DNA from: Herpetosiphon geysericola
GTDB lineage: Bacteria > Chloroflexota > Chloroflexia > Chloroflexales > Herpetosiphonaceae
Assembly: GCF_001306135.1 (NCBI RefSeq)
Contig: NZ_LGKP01000004.1
Span: forward strand, 1 to 64,000
Length of the DNA stretch: 64,000 bases
Direction of reading: 5' to 3'
Translations under genes and position numbers: made by a program
Notes under the pieces: generated by a model
Database searches by the model: none
Told to the model about the DNA's origin: nothing
Seen by the model: the letters and a program-made list of their open reading frames with translations, nothing else
In this document: positions 27,037-35,821 of the stretch, piece by piece
Layout of the letters: each line of letters opens with the position of its first letter
Position numbering within the stretch: position 1 is the stretch's first letter

Positions 27037-27075
27037 GCAAACCCTCTGCTTCATAGGTTGAAGCAGAGGGTTTGC
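27037..27075 (-). terminator. Strong hairpin terminator of the YciF-like gene
   Basis: A 16-bp perfect stem (GCAAACCCTCTGCTTC and its complement) with a 7-base loop lies 25 bases past the stop, followed by a T-rich stretch on the minus strand. Confidence 0.88.
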
Positions 27076-27099
27076 TCAAAGCGCAATTTAAATCAACGC

Positions 27100-27597
27100 T
27101 TATTCACCAACAGCTCGCCGATTAATTGTTTTTTCGGCAATTTTGGTGAGGTTATGATCAGTTTCGCCTTCTTGATCAAGAATTTTTTGCAAGCGTTCGG
27201 CGATGCTATTCATCCCAAGCTGTTTGGCCCAGGTGCGAACACAGCCATAGCCAGCCATTTCATAGTGCTCAACCCGTTGAGCTGCTGCAATCAGCCCAGC
27301 ATCCATCACTTCAGGATCAGCCTTTTCTTTCATGAAATCTTGGCCTTCGCGCAAGATTCCTTCCATTGCTTTGCAGCGGTGGTCGGCTGGTTTCTTGCCC
27401 AAATCGGCAAAAATATCATCAAGCGTAGCGCGTTGAACTTTGGTTTCTTCCAGATGCTTTTCGAAGGCAGCCCGCAACACAGGCGCAGTCGCTTGCTTGG
27501 CCATCATTGGTAAAGCATCGAGAATCTGAGTTTCTGCATCATACAGATCGCTGAGATGTTCATGCAACAGATCATCGAGTGTTTTAAGGGTGGTCAT
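27100..27597 (-). CDS. DUF892 / YciF-like ferritin-fold stress protein
   Basis: The 165-residue four-helix protein matches the DUF892 (YciF) family: LLHEHLSDLYDAETQILDALP at the N-terminus, then EHLEETKVQ and an EHYEMAGYG motif, with Glu and His that could bind a di-metal centre. YciF-like proteins are stress-induced in other bacteria; the reaction is unknown. I choose ATG 27597 over 27600 because GGAGG is then six bases upstream. It is a single-gene unit with its own terminator. Confidence 0.88.
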   Translation of the reverse strand: MTTLKTLDDLLHEHLSDLYDAETQILDALPMMAKQATAPVLRAAFEKHLEETKVQRATLDDIFADLGKKPADHRCKAMEGILREGQDFMKEKADPEVMDAGLIAAAQRVEHYEMAGYGCVRTWAKQLGMNSIAERLQKILDQEGETDHNLTKIAEKTINRRAVGE

Positions 27598-27682
27598 CAT
27601 CGTCCTCCATAGGAATCACAAGATCATCTTCTATGCAATGCTATCAAGCAACAATCGTACCACCCCGATTCTTCAGCCCAGT

Positions 27683-29968
27683 TTATCGGTCAATTCGGGC
27701 CATCGTCAGCGGCGCATACAGCCGATATAGCGGGGCAATTGGCGTTGGCGAAATTGTTGCGCTTGGCGTGCTAGTTGGCGTTGGTGTATTGGTTGGCGTT
27801 GGCGTGCTAGTTGCGGTCGCAGTCGTCGGCGTGCTAGTCGCCGTTGCGATATTGGTCGGCATTGGCGTATTGGTTACGGTCGCGGTGTTGGTCGCGGTTG
27901 GTGTATTGGTTGGGGTTGGAGTTAATTCTGGGCTGGCAAAATTGAATACAGCAACCCCCAACGAATCAGTTTCGCCGACTTTGCTAAAATCGCCAACTGC
28001 ATACAAGCGGTTATAATCGACCGCAAGTTTGCGCACTGCCCCATTCGGATAGCTTGCCAAAGCGCTAAAGCTATTACCATCAAAGCGCGCAATTGGCCCA
28101 GTCGTCACGCCATCGACCTGCATAAAATCGCCGCCGATATACAAGCCGCCACCTTCAAGGCCTTGCATCGTGGTAATTGGCCCATTAAATTGGGCTATTT
28201 CGATCAGATTCAACGCTTGATCAAAGCGATAGAATTGACCATCGCTATTCGCCATATACAGCTCATTGTTCCAAGCAACAAAATGATGGTCAATTTTGCC
28301 CAATTCATGGATTTTAACATCTTGCCATTTAGTACCATTCCAGTGCGAGAGATGGAGAAAATACACCCATTGTAATGCCTCAAACTCAATTCTAGTGAAT
28401 TGATTTTGATGGACAAAAATTTGCTCCCCATAATCCCAGTATGATTCGCTCGTTTGGCGTTGGATAAGGTTTTGACCATCAAACTCAACCAGCCCGGTAA
28501 TTGGGAGATTCGCTTGCATTGGGGCAAGCAAGGTGAACAATTGTTGGCCAGAACGATGCCATTTAATATAGCTCGTTGTGCTCAGCACACCACTTTGCCA
28601 AGCATTATTCTCCCAATGCCAAATATTGCTCGCTGGCGCAGCGATACTCAAAGCACGCGGAAAATTCAACAAGACATAGGCTTGTTGGCCTAAGCTATGT
28701 AATTGGGCCTCAATAAGCGCCGTATCACCAGTTGCCAGCGTATTCCATTGGCTGCCACTCCAGCGTTGAATTGTGCCCAAATTCGTAGCAGTCAATTGCT
28801 TGGTGATAATCATTGGTTGACCAAGATCGCCAGCGATGGCCTGAACATGCTGCTTGCCAACAAAACTGCCTAGCCCTTGGGCGGTGCTGCCATCCCACGC
28901 GACCAACTGCTGAGGCTGACCATCAAGCGTCATATGGCCACCAAGATAGAGCGTTTCACCATCGGATGCCAAGGCACTAAGCTTGGTAATTTCAAAGGGC
29001 AATTGAGCTGGAACCCATTGATCTTGGTTCAAAACCCAAAGCTGATTGCCACTTTGCATATACAACGTATTATCAAAGCCAACCAGCGCATCAATCGGCC
29101 CAGGATGGGTTGGCCCAATCAGCTCCCGTTGACTATTGTGCCAACGATACACTTGGCTTGGAAAGGGAGCATACCACGATCGCGTGACAAGGTAGGTGCT
29201 GATACCAATTGTATAAGCTTGTAAATGCATTGTGGGCCAGCCAAAATTAATCGGAACCCATTGATTTTGTTCTAGTCGCGCAAGCTGTGCAGGTTGGAAG
29301 TTAAACTTCCAAAATTCACCAGCAGCAACTAAGCCCTCAGGCGTGCTGATAAAGCTACTGACCGTATCGTTGAACTCGATCAGTTGGGGGGTCACTGTCC
29401 CATTCCATTGAGCAACCCCAAATGACTGCCACCCATTAAAGCCACTAAAGTTGCCGCCAATATACAGCGTATCGCTATAGACATGCAGCGCATAGGCAAT
29501 TGGCTCGGCGAATTCTTGCTCAAGCGTTCCCCATAGGCCTTCGCCAAAGGCCTGAAAATTCGTTCCATCCCAAGCAGCGATATGATTAATTTGGCGATTC
29601 TGCAGGTCCGTAAATTGGCCCGCAACATAGAGCGTATTGCTATAGGTTGCAACGGCGCGAATTTTATTAATATCATCTGCATGCAAGTTGTAGTTTGTCC
29701 AGGTTGCGCCGTCCCATTTGGTTAATCCATTAATTGCTTGACCATTGACCGAGTGAAAATCGCCAACCACATATAGATCGCCATTTTGATCGAGGGTTAA
29801 TGAGGAGATCGTGGCTGGTTGTTGCAAGTTTTGGCCAAGGCTACTATCCCATGTGCCGCTGATGGGCAACCCGCTCGCTGGTTGGCGCGCATTCACGCCC
29901 AGTAGGCTACTCAGCGCAAGCAGCGCCACACTCACCAAGCCAATTGACAAACGCAGAGTAGAACGCAT
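27683..29968 (-). CDS. Large secreted beta-propeller protein (Rax2/kelch-like) with Thr/Pro tail
   Basis: The 761-residue protein has a signal peptide (1 to about 28). Many blades of about 50-70 residues follow, with motifs such as LYVVGDFHSVNG, LYVAGQFTD, LYIGGNFSG and LYIGGDFMQVDG, each followed by a WDG or FDG motif. This resembles Rax2-like or delta-60 propellers. After residue about 685 comes a Thr/Pro/Asn/Ala spacer and a short C-terminal tail LYRLYAPLTMAR. Binding of a surface polymer or partner is likely; no enzyme motif is seen. I start at ATG 29968, which gives a clean signal peptide; GAGAGG is 12 bases upstream. Confidence 0.82.
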   Translation of the reverse strand: MRSTLRLSIGLVSVALLALSSLLGVNARQPASGLPISGTWDSSLGQNLQQPATISSLTLDQNGDLYVVGDFHSVNGQAINGLTKWDGATWTNYNLHADDINKIRAVATYSNTLYVAGQFTDLQNRQINHIAAWDGTNFQAFGEGLWGTLEQEFAEPIAYALHVYSDTLYIGGNFSGFNGWQSFGVAQWNGTVTPQLIEFNDTVSSFISTPEGLVAAGEFWKFNFQPAQLARLEQNQWVPINFGWPTMHLQAYTIGISTYLVTRSWYAPFPSQVYRWHNSQRELIGPTHPGPIDALVGFDNTLYMQSGNQLWVLNQDQWVPAQLPFEITKLSALASDGETLYLGGHMTLDGQPQQLVAWDGSTAQGLGSFVGKQHVQAIAGDLGQPMIITKQLTATNLGTIQRWSGSQWNTLATGDTALIEAQLHSLGQQAYVLLNFPRALSIAAPASNIWHWENNAWQSGVLSTTSYIKWHRSGQQLFTLLAPMQANLPITGLVEFDGQNLIQRQTSESYWDYGEQIFVHQNQFTRIEFEALQWVYFLHLSHWNGTKWQDVKIHELGKIDHHFVAWNNELYMANSDGQFYRFDQALNLIEIAQFNGPITTMQGLEGGGLYIGGDFMQVDGVTTGPIARFDGNSFSALASYPNGAVRKLAVDYNRLYAVGDFSKVGETDSLGVAVFNFASPELTPTPTNTPTATNTATVTNTPMPTNIATATSTPTTATATSTPTPTNTPTPTSTPSATISPTPIAPLYRLYAPLTMARIDR

Positions 29969-30145
29969 AGTTAATCGTATCCTCTCAATTAAGCACATAA
30001 TCCTCGTTTGAGGATACTAAAGCAGCGCCAACATGTGCGCACATTTTCCTGCATTACTAATAGCTGGTCAATATGAAAAAAGTGAACTGCCTAGGTGCTG
30101 GTTGGAAGAAATGAGTCAATTGATGAATATTTGGAGTCTATGTTG

Positions 30146-30541
30146 ATGAAGCCAATAACCCGCCGAATTATTGTGCTTGGCGCGATTATCCTCAGTGGCA
30201 TTGGGTCGCGGCTGGTTTCGAGCGGATTCGTGCTATTCGATAATTATCTTGGCGATGCGTTGTATGCGGCAATGTTGTTTATGCTGCTGCTTGTGCTTGC
30301 GCCGAGGCTGACGCTCGCCAAGGCAGCGCTGATTAGTTTTGGGGTTGTGGTGCTAATCGAGCTGTTTCAACTGACAAACATTCCGCTTGCCATGCGCAGC
30401 CATGAGAACAGCCTGTTGAGGCTCATAGCGATCGTCCTTGGCACAACCTTTAATGGCTGGGATCTGGTGAGTTATGCAATTGGAATACTTATCTTTTTTG
30501 GCTATGAAGCCTATTGGGCACGGGTTGAAGTAGCACAATGA
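30146..30541 (+). CDS. DUF2809-like small membrane protein
   Basis: The 131-residue inner-membrane protein has four hydrophobic segments. The layout (GIGSRLVSSGFVLFDNYLGDALYAAMLFMLL, then VVVLIELFQLTNIPL and GTTFNGWDLVSYAIGIL) fits DUF2809 (YjgA/VanZ-like fold). Function is unknown. I start at ATG 30146 because GGAG is nine bases upstream; ATG 30140 is only three bases away. It converges on a minus-strand gene with a 4-base gap. Confidence 0.75.
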   Translation: MKPITRRIIVLGAIILSGIGSRLVSSGFVLFDNYLGDALYAAMLFMLLLVLAPRLTLAKAALISFGVVVLIELFQLTNIPLAMRSHENSLLRLIAIVLGTTFNGWDLVSYAIGILIFFGYEAYWARVEVAQ

Positions 30542-30545
30542 AGCA

Positions 30546-30914
30546 TTATGGTGAAATGATGTGCGCATGCTCACGAAAAAGCCATGCCAGAAAGGCCGAA
30601 CCGTAATAGTGACAGCCTTGCGCAGTTGTATCAATTGGATGGGTCGCAATCTGCTCAATTGTTATCCAAACCCCGACCAACAGCACCCCATCGTCAGCAA
30701 GTTGCTGCCAACAAGCTTGCATGCCTGCGCGCAGCTGAGGAAACCACGTAAGGGTTGGCGCAACTGCGGCCTGTGAAGCCACTACCATCAGCCTATCGCT
30801 CGTTGGATCATCCACGACATGATAATCAAAAGCGCACCAAAATGGCCTGCCAGCATGATTGATTCGGGGAGCAAAGCGGCCACTTAATGGCGTGGTAATG
30901 CGCCAGTGCTGCAT
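30546..30914 (-). CDS. Hypothetical protein
   Basis: The 122-residue protein is not recognised. It has an N-terminal stretch rich in Arg, Pro and aromatic residues (HWRITTPLSGRFAPRINHAGRPFWCAF) and a C-terminal beta/alpha part, with no signal peptide or membrane helix. The ribosome site is poor. It lies between the DUF2809-like gene and tRNA-Arg. Confidence 0.5.
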   Translation of the reverse strand: MQHWRITTPLSGRFAPRINHAGRPFWCAFDYHVVDDPTSDRLMVVASQAAVAPTLTWFPQLRAGMQACWQQLADDGVLLVGVWITIEQIATHPIDTTAQGCHYYGSAFLAWLFREHAHIISP

Positions 30915-30967
30915 ATATCACTCATGTGCTTTTGGATTTGCCCGCTAACGTTTGGAAAGAAGGGTTT

Positions 30968-31044
30968 TGGCACGGACGGCGGGACTCGAACCCACGACCG
31001 TCGGTTTAGAAGACCGATGCTCTATCCAACTGAGCTACGCCCGC
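30968..31044 (-). tRNA. tRNA-Arg (anticodon TCT)
   Basis: A complete cloverleaf on the minus strand: acceptor GCGGGCG paired with CGTCCGT (two G-U pairs), a D arm with TAGCTCAG, an anticodon stem TCGGT/ACCGA with loop CTTCTAA, and a T arm with TTCGAGT. CCA is encoded. It reads AGA codons, which are rare in this window. Confidence 0.97.
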
Positions 31045-31114
31045 CAATATTGAGGGATCATGGCTTGCCATGACCCCTAGAGTATAGCATATTCTGGGCA
31101 CGTGGTGAGCAAGC

Positions 31115-32278
31115 CTAAACCCTAATAATCCATGATGGTTCGTAATCAGTATGGCCCTTTAATTCATAGCATTGTAATGGCGGGCAGGCATTGAGTTGCC
31201 GCCCAAAGCAGACTGCCAAAGCAGCAGGCATTGCTGCAAACAGATGCACCAGCGGCGAATCTTGCGCCAATAATTCACTGCGAAAGAAATGGGCTAGGGC
31301 GCTCGCTTGCAAACTTGATTCAATATCAAAACGTTGCTGATCGGCTTTGGCATACAGGTTGCGCTGTTTGAGCTGCTGGAGTTGGCGTTCAATATAGCGT
31401 TCAATTGGTTGGACGACTTTGGCGACTGGTTGGGTAATTGCCCATTCCATGCTTACAGCTTGCCCTTGATTAAGCATGCTGATTTGGGTTTTTAGCCCAT
31501 GAGCAGTGCCTTGGGCATTGCAATTCCACCAAGTTAGGGCCTTGTTGAAGTCGTTTGCCACCCAAAGCTGTTCAAGCCCAGAAACCCTGGTGTTGAAGGT
31601 TGCGCCAATCAGCAGCGCAGCGGTTAAATGCACCTGCGGCAGAATCAATAAGCGTTCAATTGCTTGCCCAACAATCACATTTTTAACATCAATAAGCGCC
31701 TGCTGAATAACTGGCCAGGCTGCGTTATCAATGGCATAATCCTGCGTCCAATCGCTCCAATCGAGGGCAATATGCGCGCCTTTGGCTGGGGCAGCGGTGT
31801 GAGTGGTTGCCAGCAGGCTCAGCCAGGAAGGGTCATTTTGACGCATAAAGCGCTGAAAAACCAGCTTCAACAATGCTTGTGCTATCTGCACTGGGCTATG
31901 GTGGTCGAGTTGCCAGCTCTGTTGCAATTGCGCAAACGGTAGATATTGAAAGTTCGCTGCTTCACGAACTTCGGCGATTTCTACTCCATCACACACCAGC
32001 CACCACGGCGTTTCGGGATGTTCTTGCAAATAGAGAATCGCTACCCCAAGCGGCTGATCAACGCTTACTTTGAGTGAATCGAGATAGAGCACGACTCCTT
32101 GACTAGCAGCGATATGTTCGCGAATGGCGCTTGCTGCATGGCTTGGATCACGTTCGACACCCAAGCCACGCACCCGACATTCACGCGCCAGATCTGCCCG
32201 AGCAGGCTTGCTATTTGGGGCAAGCCAGAGGCTAAGCGGGCGACTTTCAGGGTGATAGATTGGCTCAAATTGGTTCAC
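31115..32278 (-). CDS. SAVED-domain protein with N-terminal TIR-like region
   Basis: The 387-residue protein has a C-terminal SAVED domain (about 160-387). Family hallmarks are QVHLTAALLIGATFNTRV, the LW segment and the late LVHLFAAMPAALAVCFGRQLN motif. SAVED domains sense cyclic oligonucleotides and switch on fused effectors in CBASS and related defence. The first 110 residues (GVVLYLDSLKVS and nearby strands) resemble a degenerate TIR or receiver-like fold; this is uncertain. Start is GTG 32278, whose AGGAGG site overlaps the stop of the upstream lipoprotein gene, so the two are translationally coupled. No nucleotide cyclase is seen nearby, so it is an orphan sensor. Confidence 0.78.
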   Translation of the reverse strand: MNQFEPIYHPESRPLSLWLAPNSKPARADLARECRVRGLGVERDPSHAASAIREHIAASQGVVLYLDSLKVSVDQPLGVAILYLQEHPETPWWLVCDGVEIAEVREAANFQYLPFAQLQQSWQLDHHSPVQIAQALLKLVFQRFMRQNDPSWLSLLATTHTAAPAKGAHIALDWSDWTQDYAIDNAAWPVIQQALIDVKNVIVGQAIERLLILPQVHLTAALLIGATFNTRVSGLEQLWVANDFNKALTWWNCNAQGTAHGLKTQISMLNQGQAVSMEWAITQPVAKVVQPIERYIERQLQQLKQRNLYAKADQQRFDIESSLQASALAHFFRSELLAQDSPLVHLFAAMPAALAVCFGRQLNACPPLQCYELKGHTDYEPSWIIRV

Positions 32279-32286
32279 AAAACCTC

Positions 32287-33684
32287 CTACTTAATCTTAC
32301 GCACTAGCGGCGACCAAACTCGGTAGCCGTTGGCAATAATGCTGGCATGCATGCTGCGACTATTAATTTGGGCTGTATTGACGATTAGGCGGCGCTCATT
32401 GGTGCTGACGCTAGCACGAAAGCTAATCACGGCACTCTGCGAATTGGGAATTGTGCCGCTCCACTGCACGCTATTGTTGTTGATCGTTGGCGCTGGCAAG
32501 CTGCTTGGGCTGATTGTGGCGCTGGCTGGAACAATCGTCAAGCCAGCTGGCAATTGATCATTCATCGTTTGCGAACTGCCCGTGCCAACCACAGTAATCG
32601 CATAGCGCAATTGTTGACCTTGATCAACGCCACCAAATTCTGCAAGCTTGCTTGGCTGCGGTGCGGCACTGGCTACAACTGCTGCCGAATCGGCGGTAAA
32701 TTGCAAACTTGAGCTATCAACCGCCTCGAAATGCTCGCCCCGAATTTGATCAAACGCACTGCCCAAATCACTATCATCCCAATTTGGATGCGGCGCGCCG
32801 GAAATATACCAATCCGATCCATTATCAGCCACAATGATGCCATAGCGTTGCATGGCGCGTAAAATAACTTGCACCTCGCTGGAAAAGCCCGCAATATCGA
32901 ACGAGGCTTTGAGTCGAAAACGCATGCCCATTGGTGGCACATTCAGGTCAGTAAGCGACGAGGCAAAATGGCGGGCGGGCCAGACATAGGCTTTTTGCGA
33001 ACGCTGAATGGTAAAGCGAATTGCATGGCGAATTTCGCCTGCTTGCACCTCTTCGTAGCGCACTAAACCAGGCAAAATCGGCAAGCCCGCTGCATCTGCC
33101 GAAGTCCAGCCCGCAGGCCGTAACGCATTCGAACGCAAATCGAAGATCGCGCCGTTGCTGGCATTCCAAGTTGTATCGTTAATCTTGGTTGCATTGTAAA
33201 GTTCGTAGAGTTTGCACTCGCCCTCGCGCACCACCAACACATGATGGTCGCTGCCATGTTCGCGCGGCGCATTCGGTGGCACGGGATATTGGCCTGCGCC
33301 AGTGGTTGGGTCGCTCTCATCAGGATAATCGATGAAATTCACGCTTACGGTTGGTTGATTGGCAGGCACAACCACATATGGAATGCCAATTGGGCCGCCA
33401 TTCCATTGGCCTGCGCCAAAATCTGGGTGCAAGCTTTCGCTGGCGCCAATGCTGGCAATATATTGGCTCGAACGCGGGTGCACAGGCAAATTGTCGATTG
33501 GCGTGTTCCAAATATTATCAAGCGGAAAAACCGGGCATTGACCAATGCTTGGCGAGCTTTGGGGAGTCGGCGGAAAATTGGTAGGATTGGCGGGCGTGCT
33601 CTGGGCACTCGGTGGCCCAGCCCAATTGGAACTGCAAGCAGCAATCAAGCCAACCATTAAAGCAACAACAAGTATGCGACGCAT
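32287..33684 (-). CDS. Secreted lipoprotein of unknown function with C-terminal DUF11-like domain
   Basis: The 465-residue protein has a lipoprotein signal (lipobox LIAAC, Cys17), a Pro/Ser/Thr linker, and a large domain (about 45-330) beginning CPVFPLDNIWNTPIDNLPVHP and holding REHGSDHHVLVV, which I do not recognise as a known enzyme. A C-terminal beta-sandwich (about 350-460) looks like DUF11 or another Ig-like repeat. ATG 33684 follows AAAGGAGG. It is the first gene of an operon with the SAVED-domain gene, an unexpected pairing of an exported protein and a cytoplasmic sensor. Confidence 0.75.
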   Translation of the reverse strand: MRRILVVALMVGLIAACSSNWAGPPSAQSTPANPTNFPPTPQSSPSIGQCPVFPLDNIWNTPIDNLPVHPRSSQYIASIGASESLHPDFGAGQWNGGPIGIPYVVVPANQPTVSVNFIDYPDESDPTTGAGQYPVPPNAPREHGSDHHVLVVREGECKLYELYNATKINDTTWNASNGAIFDLRSNALRPAGWTSADAAGLPILPGLVRYEEVQAGEIRHAIRFTIQRSQKAYVWPARHFASSLTDLNVPPMGMRFRLKASFDIAGFSSEVQVILRAMQRYGIIVADNGSDWYISGAPHPNWDDSDLGSAFDQIRGEHFEAVDSSSLQFTADSAAVVASAAPQPSKLAEFGGVDQGQQLRYAITVVGTGSSQTMNDQLPAGLTIVPASATISPSSLPAPTINNNSVQWSGTIPNSQSAVISFRASVSTNERRLIVNTAQINSRSMHASIIANGYRVWSPLVRKIK

Positions 33685-33825
33685 CAAGGCCTCCTTTGGT
33701 TTTGCTGCGGACACAACGCCATGGCCAGTCTATCACAGGCTTTTGGGCTGTCGCTAGCCAATTTGCCACGATTTTCACCCCAGCTCAACCAGAAGCATGA
33801 CACTGGCTGAGCCGCTTGATTCAAT

Positions 33826-33854
33826 TTGACATGCCAAGCCAATCGTGCTATAAT
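33826..33854 (+). promoter_or_regulatory. Consensus sigma-70 promoter of tRNA-His
   Basis: TTGACA (33826-33831), 17 bases, then TATAAT (33849-33854): a perfect match to the housekeeping consensus, 34 bases ahead of the tRNA. Confidence 0.95.
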
Positions 33855-33887
33855 CCTAACGCCTTAGTAACTGAGGCAAAAAAATGT

Positions 33888-33963
33888 GGTGGCTATAGCT
33901 CAATGGCAGAGCGCCTCACTGTGGCTGAGGATGTTGAGGGTTCGAGCCCCTTTAGCCACCCCA
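33888..33963 (+). tRNA. tRNA-His (anticodon GTG)
   Basis: A complete cloverleaf: acceptor GTGGCTA paired with TAGCCAC, plus the extra G at -1 (33888) opposite C73, which is the histidine identity element. The anticodon loop is CTGTGGC, and TTCGAGC is in the T loop. CCA is encoded at 33961-33963. Confidence 0.97.
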
Positions 33964-33968
33964 TTCAA

Positions 33969-34013
33969 ACGATTCCCGATTAGCAACAACTAATTGGGAG
34001 TCGTTTTTTTAGC
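33969..34013 (+). terminator. Terminator of tRNA-His
   Basis: A stem of about 15 pairs (ACGATTCCCGATTAG against CTAATTGGGAGTCGT, with G-T pairs) is followed by seven T on the plus strand. Confidence 0.88.
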
Positions 34014-34032
34014 CCAAAAACATCATGCAAAA

Positions 34033-34065
34033 AAGCCAGTTCCTTATTTTCTAAGGAACTGGCTT
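34033..34065 (-). terminator. Terminator of the mannitol PTS operon
   Basis: A 14-bp perfect stem AAGCCAGTTCCTTA / TAAGGAACTGGCTT with a 5-base loop, followed by a T-run on the minus strand, lies 22 bases past the stop of the last gene of the operon. Confidence 0.9.
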
Positions 34066-34087
34066 GATATTTAATGTCAGTACAAAT

Positions 34088-35821
34088 TTAGCCTTGCCAG
34101 AAATGTTCAATTAACGCTTGTTCTGCTTCAGGATTCCAAACATTGCCCTCGCCAAGTTTCGTAGCAACCTCAGGGCAAATGTTGTGCAATTGATCAATTC
34201 CAGTCAATGGTAGGCCGCTCAACTGCGGGAAAATCACGACTTTGCCTGCATAGGTTCCGGCCATCATGGCTTTGACGCCATCAAGCGCTGCTTCGATGCC
34301 ACCAACCGCCGCCACCGAGCGATTTGGCGATAGCTCGCCAGCCAAGGTTTTTTGAATCACCGTGGCCTGGTCGCTAATCCGCGAGCCAGATGTGCCTGTA
34401 AATTGAGCATTGGCCAAATAGACATTGCTCAAATTCAATGGCGCAAAGGTGCCATTCGGGACGCCTGCAAACAACACCAGCATGCCATTTGGCGCAAGCA
34501 AGGTGGCAGCATCGCCCATCAACGGGCCACTTGGAACGCTCACAATCACATCATCAGCGCCAAGATCGTCGGTTTCGAGCATAACCGTGGCATGCAACGA
34601 ATTTTCAACGGTTGGGTTGATCAAGACCAAGCGTTTGCCGCGGGCCTCAGCCAAGCTCCGAAATAAGCGATCCAAAGCGCGCAAACGATCATCGTTAACA
34701 TCGGTTGCAATGATCGTGCGTGGCCCATTCGGCAATTCAATTGCCCGTTGGACGTGCATTTGGCCCATCGGGCCACCAGCGCCAACAAAGACCGCTACGC
34801 CATGTGGCTGCAAATCGCAACGATTGCGTGCTTCACCATAGGCTGCGCTAATGTCTGCGCTGTTTGTGCCAACGTAAGCAATATAATCGTAGTGAATGCG
34901 CCCAACATCAATCTCAGGCAAGCCATCGAGCGCAGTTTGGCCAACCAAATTAAACGTGCCACGCCGGGCCACCAAACGCGCAGCAGCACTAACTTGGCTC
35001 GCCGAGCGTGGATCAAGCACAATCACATCGTCAAATCCTTGGTTGCTGGTCAATTCGCTGCGTAGCGCGGCGTAATCATCAATCCTCAAGCCATCGCGCA
35101 CAATAATTTCGGCCTTGCTGGTTTGTTGCACAAGGTCGCGCAATTGCTGCGGTACATCGCTCAACACAATTCTGGCTGGCGCATCCAAGCCAGTGCTAAA
35201 ACTGTAGCTGGTTTGATCATTCGCATTGCCAATAATCCATAATGTGCCACCAACTTTGGGTTCAAGGCGGCGGCGCTGGGTGTAGGCTCCTTCGACACAG
35301 GCCCATGGCTCGGTCAATGCGGTTTCGGCGTAGCCCATACCCGCACCAACTGGCAAGACATAGGCTCCATCGTCTGCATTCAGCACTTCCTCGCCAAGCA
35401 GGTGAAATTGAGTCAGGCCACCAGGAATCGTATAGCCATAGGCCGTACTCATGCCATCTTGGTAAATATCGGGCTGAATCGCCAAACGCTGGCCTGGCTG
35501 ATACTGAGCTTGCAGATCTTTGCCAACTTTGAGCACGGTTAAGGCTGCTTCGTGGCCTAAGCGGGTTGGCTCGCTGGCCAAATCGCGATTATATAGCTTG
35601 GGATGGCGACCACCCTGCTGAATTAACTTGACATCGGAGAAGCACATACCGACCGCATCGACCCGCACTAATAATTGATTATCGGCAGGCTCGCTCACGG
35701 CAAAGGTTTCAGGTTGGGCATCGCGCCCAATATTTTCAACCCCAGCCCCATACATATTCCAAGCAACCGTGGTTGCGGCAATCGGGTCATCAGGCGCTTG
35801 GTAGTGGTCAAAAGTGGTCAT
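34088..35821 (-). CDS. MDR-family zinc-type dehydrogenase (polyol-phosphate candidate)
   Basis: The 577-residue protein is a large medium-chain dehydrogenase. The N-terminal GroES-like domain shows GMCFSDVKL and the LGHEAA catalytic-zinc region. A Rossmann part includes AVFVGAGGPMGQMHVQRA. It is longer than usual alcohol dehydrogenases (about 350 residues) and resembles L-sorbose-1-phosphate reductase-like proteins. Its ATG overlaps the stop of the HPr-EI gene (ATGA), and it closes the operon. Oxidation of the imported sugar-alcohol phosphate is the natural inference, since no MtlD-type dehydrogenase is present. Confidence 0.75.
   Translation of the reverse strand: MTTFDHYQAPDDPIAATTVAWNMYGAGVENIGRDAQPETFAVSEPADNQLLVRVDAVGMCFSDVKLIQQGGRHPKLYNRDLASEPTRLGHEAALTVLKVGKDLQAQYQPGQRLAIQPDIYQDGMSTAYGYTIPGGLTQFHLLGEEVLNADDGAYVLPVGAGMGYAETALTEPWACVEGAYTQRRRLEPKVGGTLWIIGNANDQTSYSFSTGLDAPARIVLSDVPQQLRDLVQQTSKAEIIVRDGLRIDDYAALRSELTSNQGFDDVIVLDPRSASQVSAAARLVARRGTFNLVGQTALDGLPEIDVGRIHYDYIAYVGTNSADISAAYGEARNRCDLQPHGVAVFVGAGGPMGQMHVQRAIELPNGPRTIIATDVNDDRLRALDRLFRSLAEARGKRLVLINPTVENSLHATVMLETDDLGADDVIVSVPSGPLMGDAATLLAPNGMLVLFAGVPNGTFAPLNLSNVYLANAQFTGTSGSRISDQATVIQKTLAGELSPNRSVAAVGGIEAALDGVKAMMAGTYAGKVVIFPQLSGLPLTGIDQLHNICPEVATKLGEGNVWNPEAEQALIEHFWQG

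Noticed and set aside
31115-33684. Calling a CBASS operon
   Set aside because: Only a SAVED protein is present. No CD-NTase, ubiquitin-like or nuclease partner lies within reach on either strand.
30968-33963. Genomic island between tRNA-Arg and tRNA-His
   Set aside because: No integrase, direct repeats of tRNA ends or phage genes are visible; composition of the two genes between is ordinary.
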